A stretch of DNA of 6,216 bases from CAZWSX01 sp964636985 (GTDB taxonomy: Bacteria; Planctomycetota; Planctomycetia; Pirellulales; Pirellulaceae): the NCBI GenBank assembly GCA_964636985.1, contig CAZWSX010000080.1, positions 1 through 6,216 on the forward strand. Direction: 5' to 3'. The notes under the pieces were generated by a model that was not told the origin of the DNA, searched no databases, and saw only the letters and a list, made by a program, of their open reading frames with translations. The first letter of the stretch is position 1; every line of letters begins with the position of its first letter. Below, in pieces: positions 5,790-6,216 of the stretch. The translations under genes and the position numbers were made by a program.

Positions 5790-6216
5790 ATGATTTTCAT
5801 GTTGCAGATTTACAGTCCCGAGAATGCATGGACGAACGAAGAATGGAATGCCTGCGTCGAAACGTCGCTGGGCATTTGCCAAGAGCTGGCGGCCAAGGCG
5901 CAATTTATCACCGCCTCCCCATTGCACCCGGTGGCTACGGGCACGACTGTCCGCGTGCGCGATGGGCGTTCGCTGGTCACGGCCGGCCCCTTCGCCGAGA
6001 CCGCCGAACAGCTTGGCGGATACTACTTGATCGATGTCGAGAATCTCGACGAGGCGATCGCCGTCGCCAGCCGGTTGCCTGCGGCCAAGAAGGGTACGGT
6101 CGAGATTCGGCCCCTTTTGAAAATCGACGGCCTTCCGCCAGAACGATTGTCGCCGGACACAGAGGTTGATCCGACGCTCACGAAATTCATGTTCCTCTGC
6201 TACGACGACGAGAAGG
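5790..6216 (+). CDS. YCII-related (DGPF-family) protein, 3' end outside the window, probably two tandem YCII domains
   Basis: The frame is open from ATG 5790 to the edge, giving 142 residues. Residues 1-110 are one YCII-related domain: an MxxMLQIYSPE start, ASPLHPVATGTTVRVRDG (42-59), GPFAETAEQLGGYYLIDVENLDEAI (66-90) and GTVEIRPLL (102-110). After a linker with GLPPERLSPDTEVDP, residues 132-142 (KFMFLCYDDEK) restart the typical N-terminal strand of a YCII domain, so a second copy probably follows. The first copy has A65 where the family usually has the Asp of its DGPF motif; this is one base change (GCC for GAC). YCII domains are dimeric ferredoxin-like folds; catalytic activity is unproven in most. 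DGPF genes are regularly co-transcribed with ECF42 sigma factors, so a sigma gene may lie just downstream. No signal peptide, so cytoplasmic. Confidence 0.92.
   Translation, partial: MIFMLQIYSPENAWTNEEWNACVETSLGICQELAAKAQFITASPLHPVATGTTVRVRDGRSLVTAGPFAETAEQLGGYYLIDVENLDEAIAVASRLPAAKKGTVEIRPLLKIDGLPPERLSPDTEVDPTLTKFMFLCYDDEK

Noticed and set aside
6035..6040. Another TGTCGA box
   Set aside because: It lies inside the YCII gene and no CGAC or CGTC follows at 16-18 bases; the copies at 1112 and 5626 fail the same test.
5534..6169. Open frame of 211 codons on the + strand spanning the VOC and YCII genes
   Set aside because: It runs out of frame through two well-supported genes and their gap; the product is Arg-rich and has no domain.

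Overview
The window is a stretch of ordinary bacterial chromosome with all recognisable genes on the + strand. A planctomycete-like host is suggested by fairly high GC, secreted PQQ-type beta-propeller proteins in tandem, a secreted Sde182/DUF1593 nucleoside-hydrolase-like protein, and a VOC plus YCII/DGPF gene pair. This is inferred from gene content only; there is no rRNA or other taxonomic marker. I saw no tRNA, rRNA, CRISPR array, transposase or phage gene.

Layout. (1) Positions 1-2307 hold two consecutive PQQ-like beta-propeller genes: the 3' part of one (to 952), then after 38 bases a complete one with a signal peptide and a GTG start (991-2307). (2) Positions 2308-2501 are a 194-base gap with two clear stem-loops and a weak promoter candidate. 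(3) Positions 2502-5117 hold a bacterial-type cytochrome P450 followed after 30 bases by a secreted nucleoside-hydrolase-like/Sde182 protein, probably co-transcribed. (4) Positions 5118-5279 are a 162-base gap with a dyad directly against a promoter-like pair of boxes. (5) From 5280 to the window end there is a PhnB-like VOC protein and, after 54 bases, a YCII-related (DGPF-family) protein with a degenerate namesake motif that runs off the end just as a second YCII copy begins.

The most informative lead is the last operon. DGPF proteins are known partners of ECF42-type sigma factors, and the gap before the VOC gene contains TGTCGA, 17 bases, then CGAC, which fits the published ECF42 target promoter as I remember it. 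This predicts an ECF sigma factor gene just beyond the right edge, with autoregulation. The other genes look like known families. I found no convincing evidence of an entirely new system.
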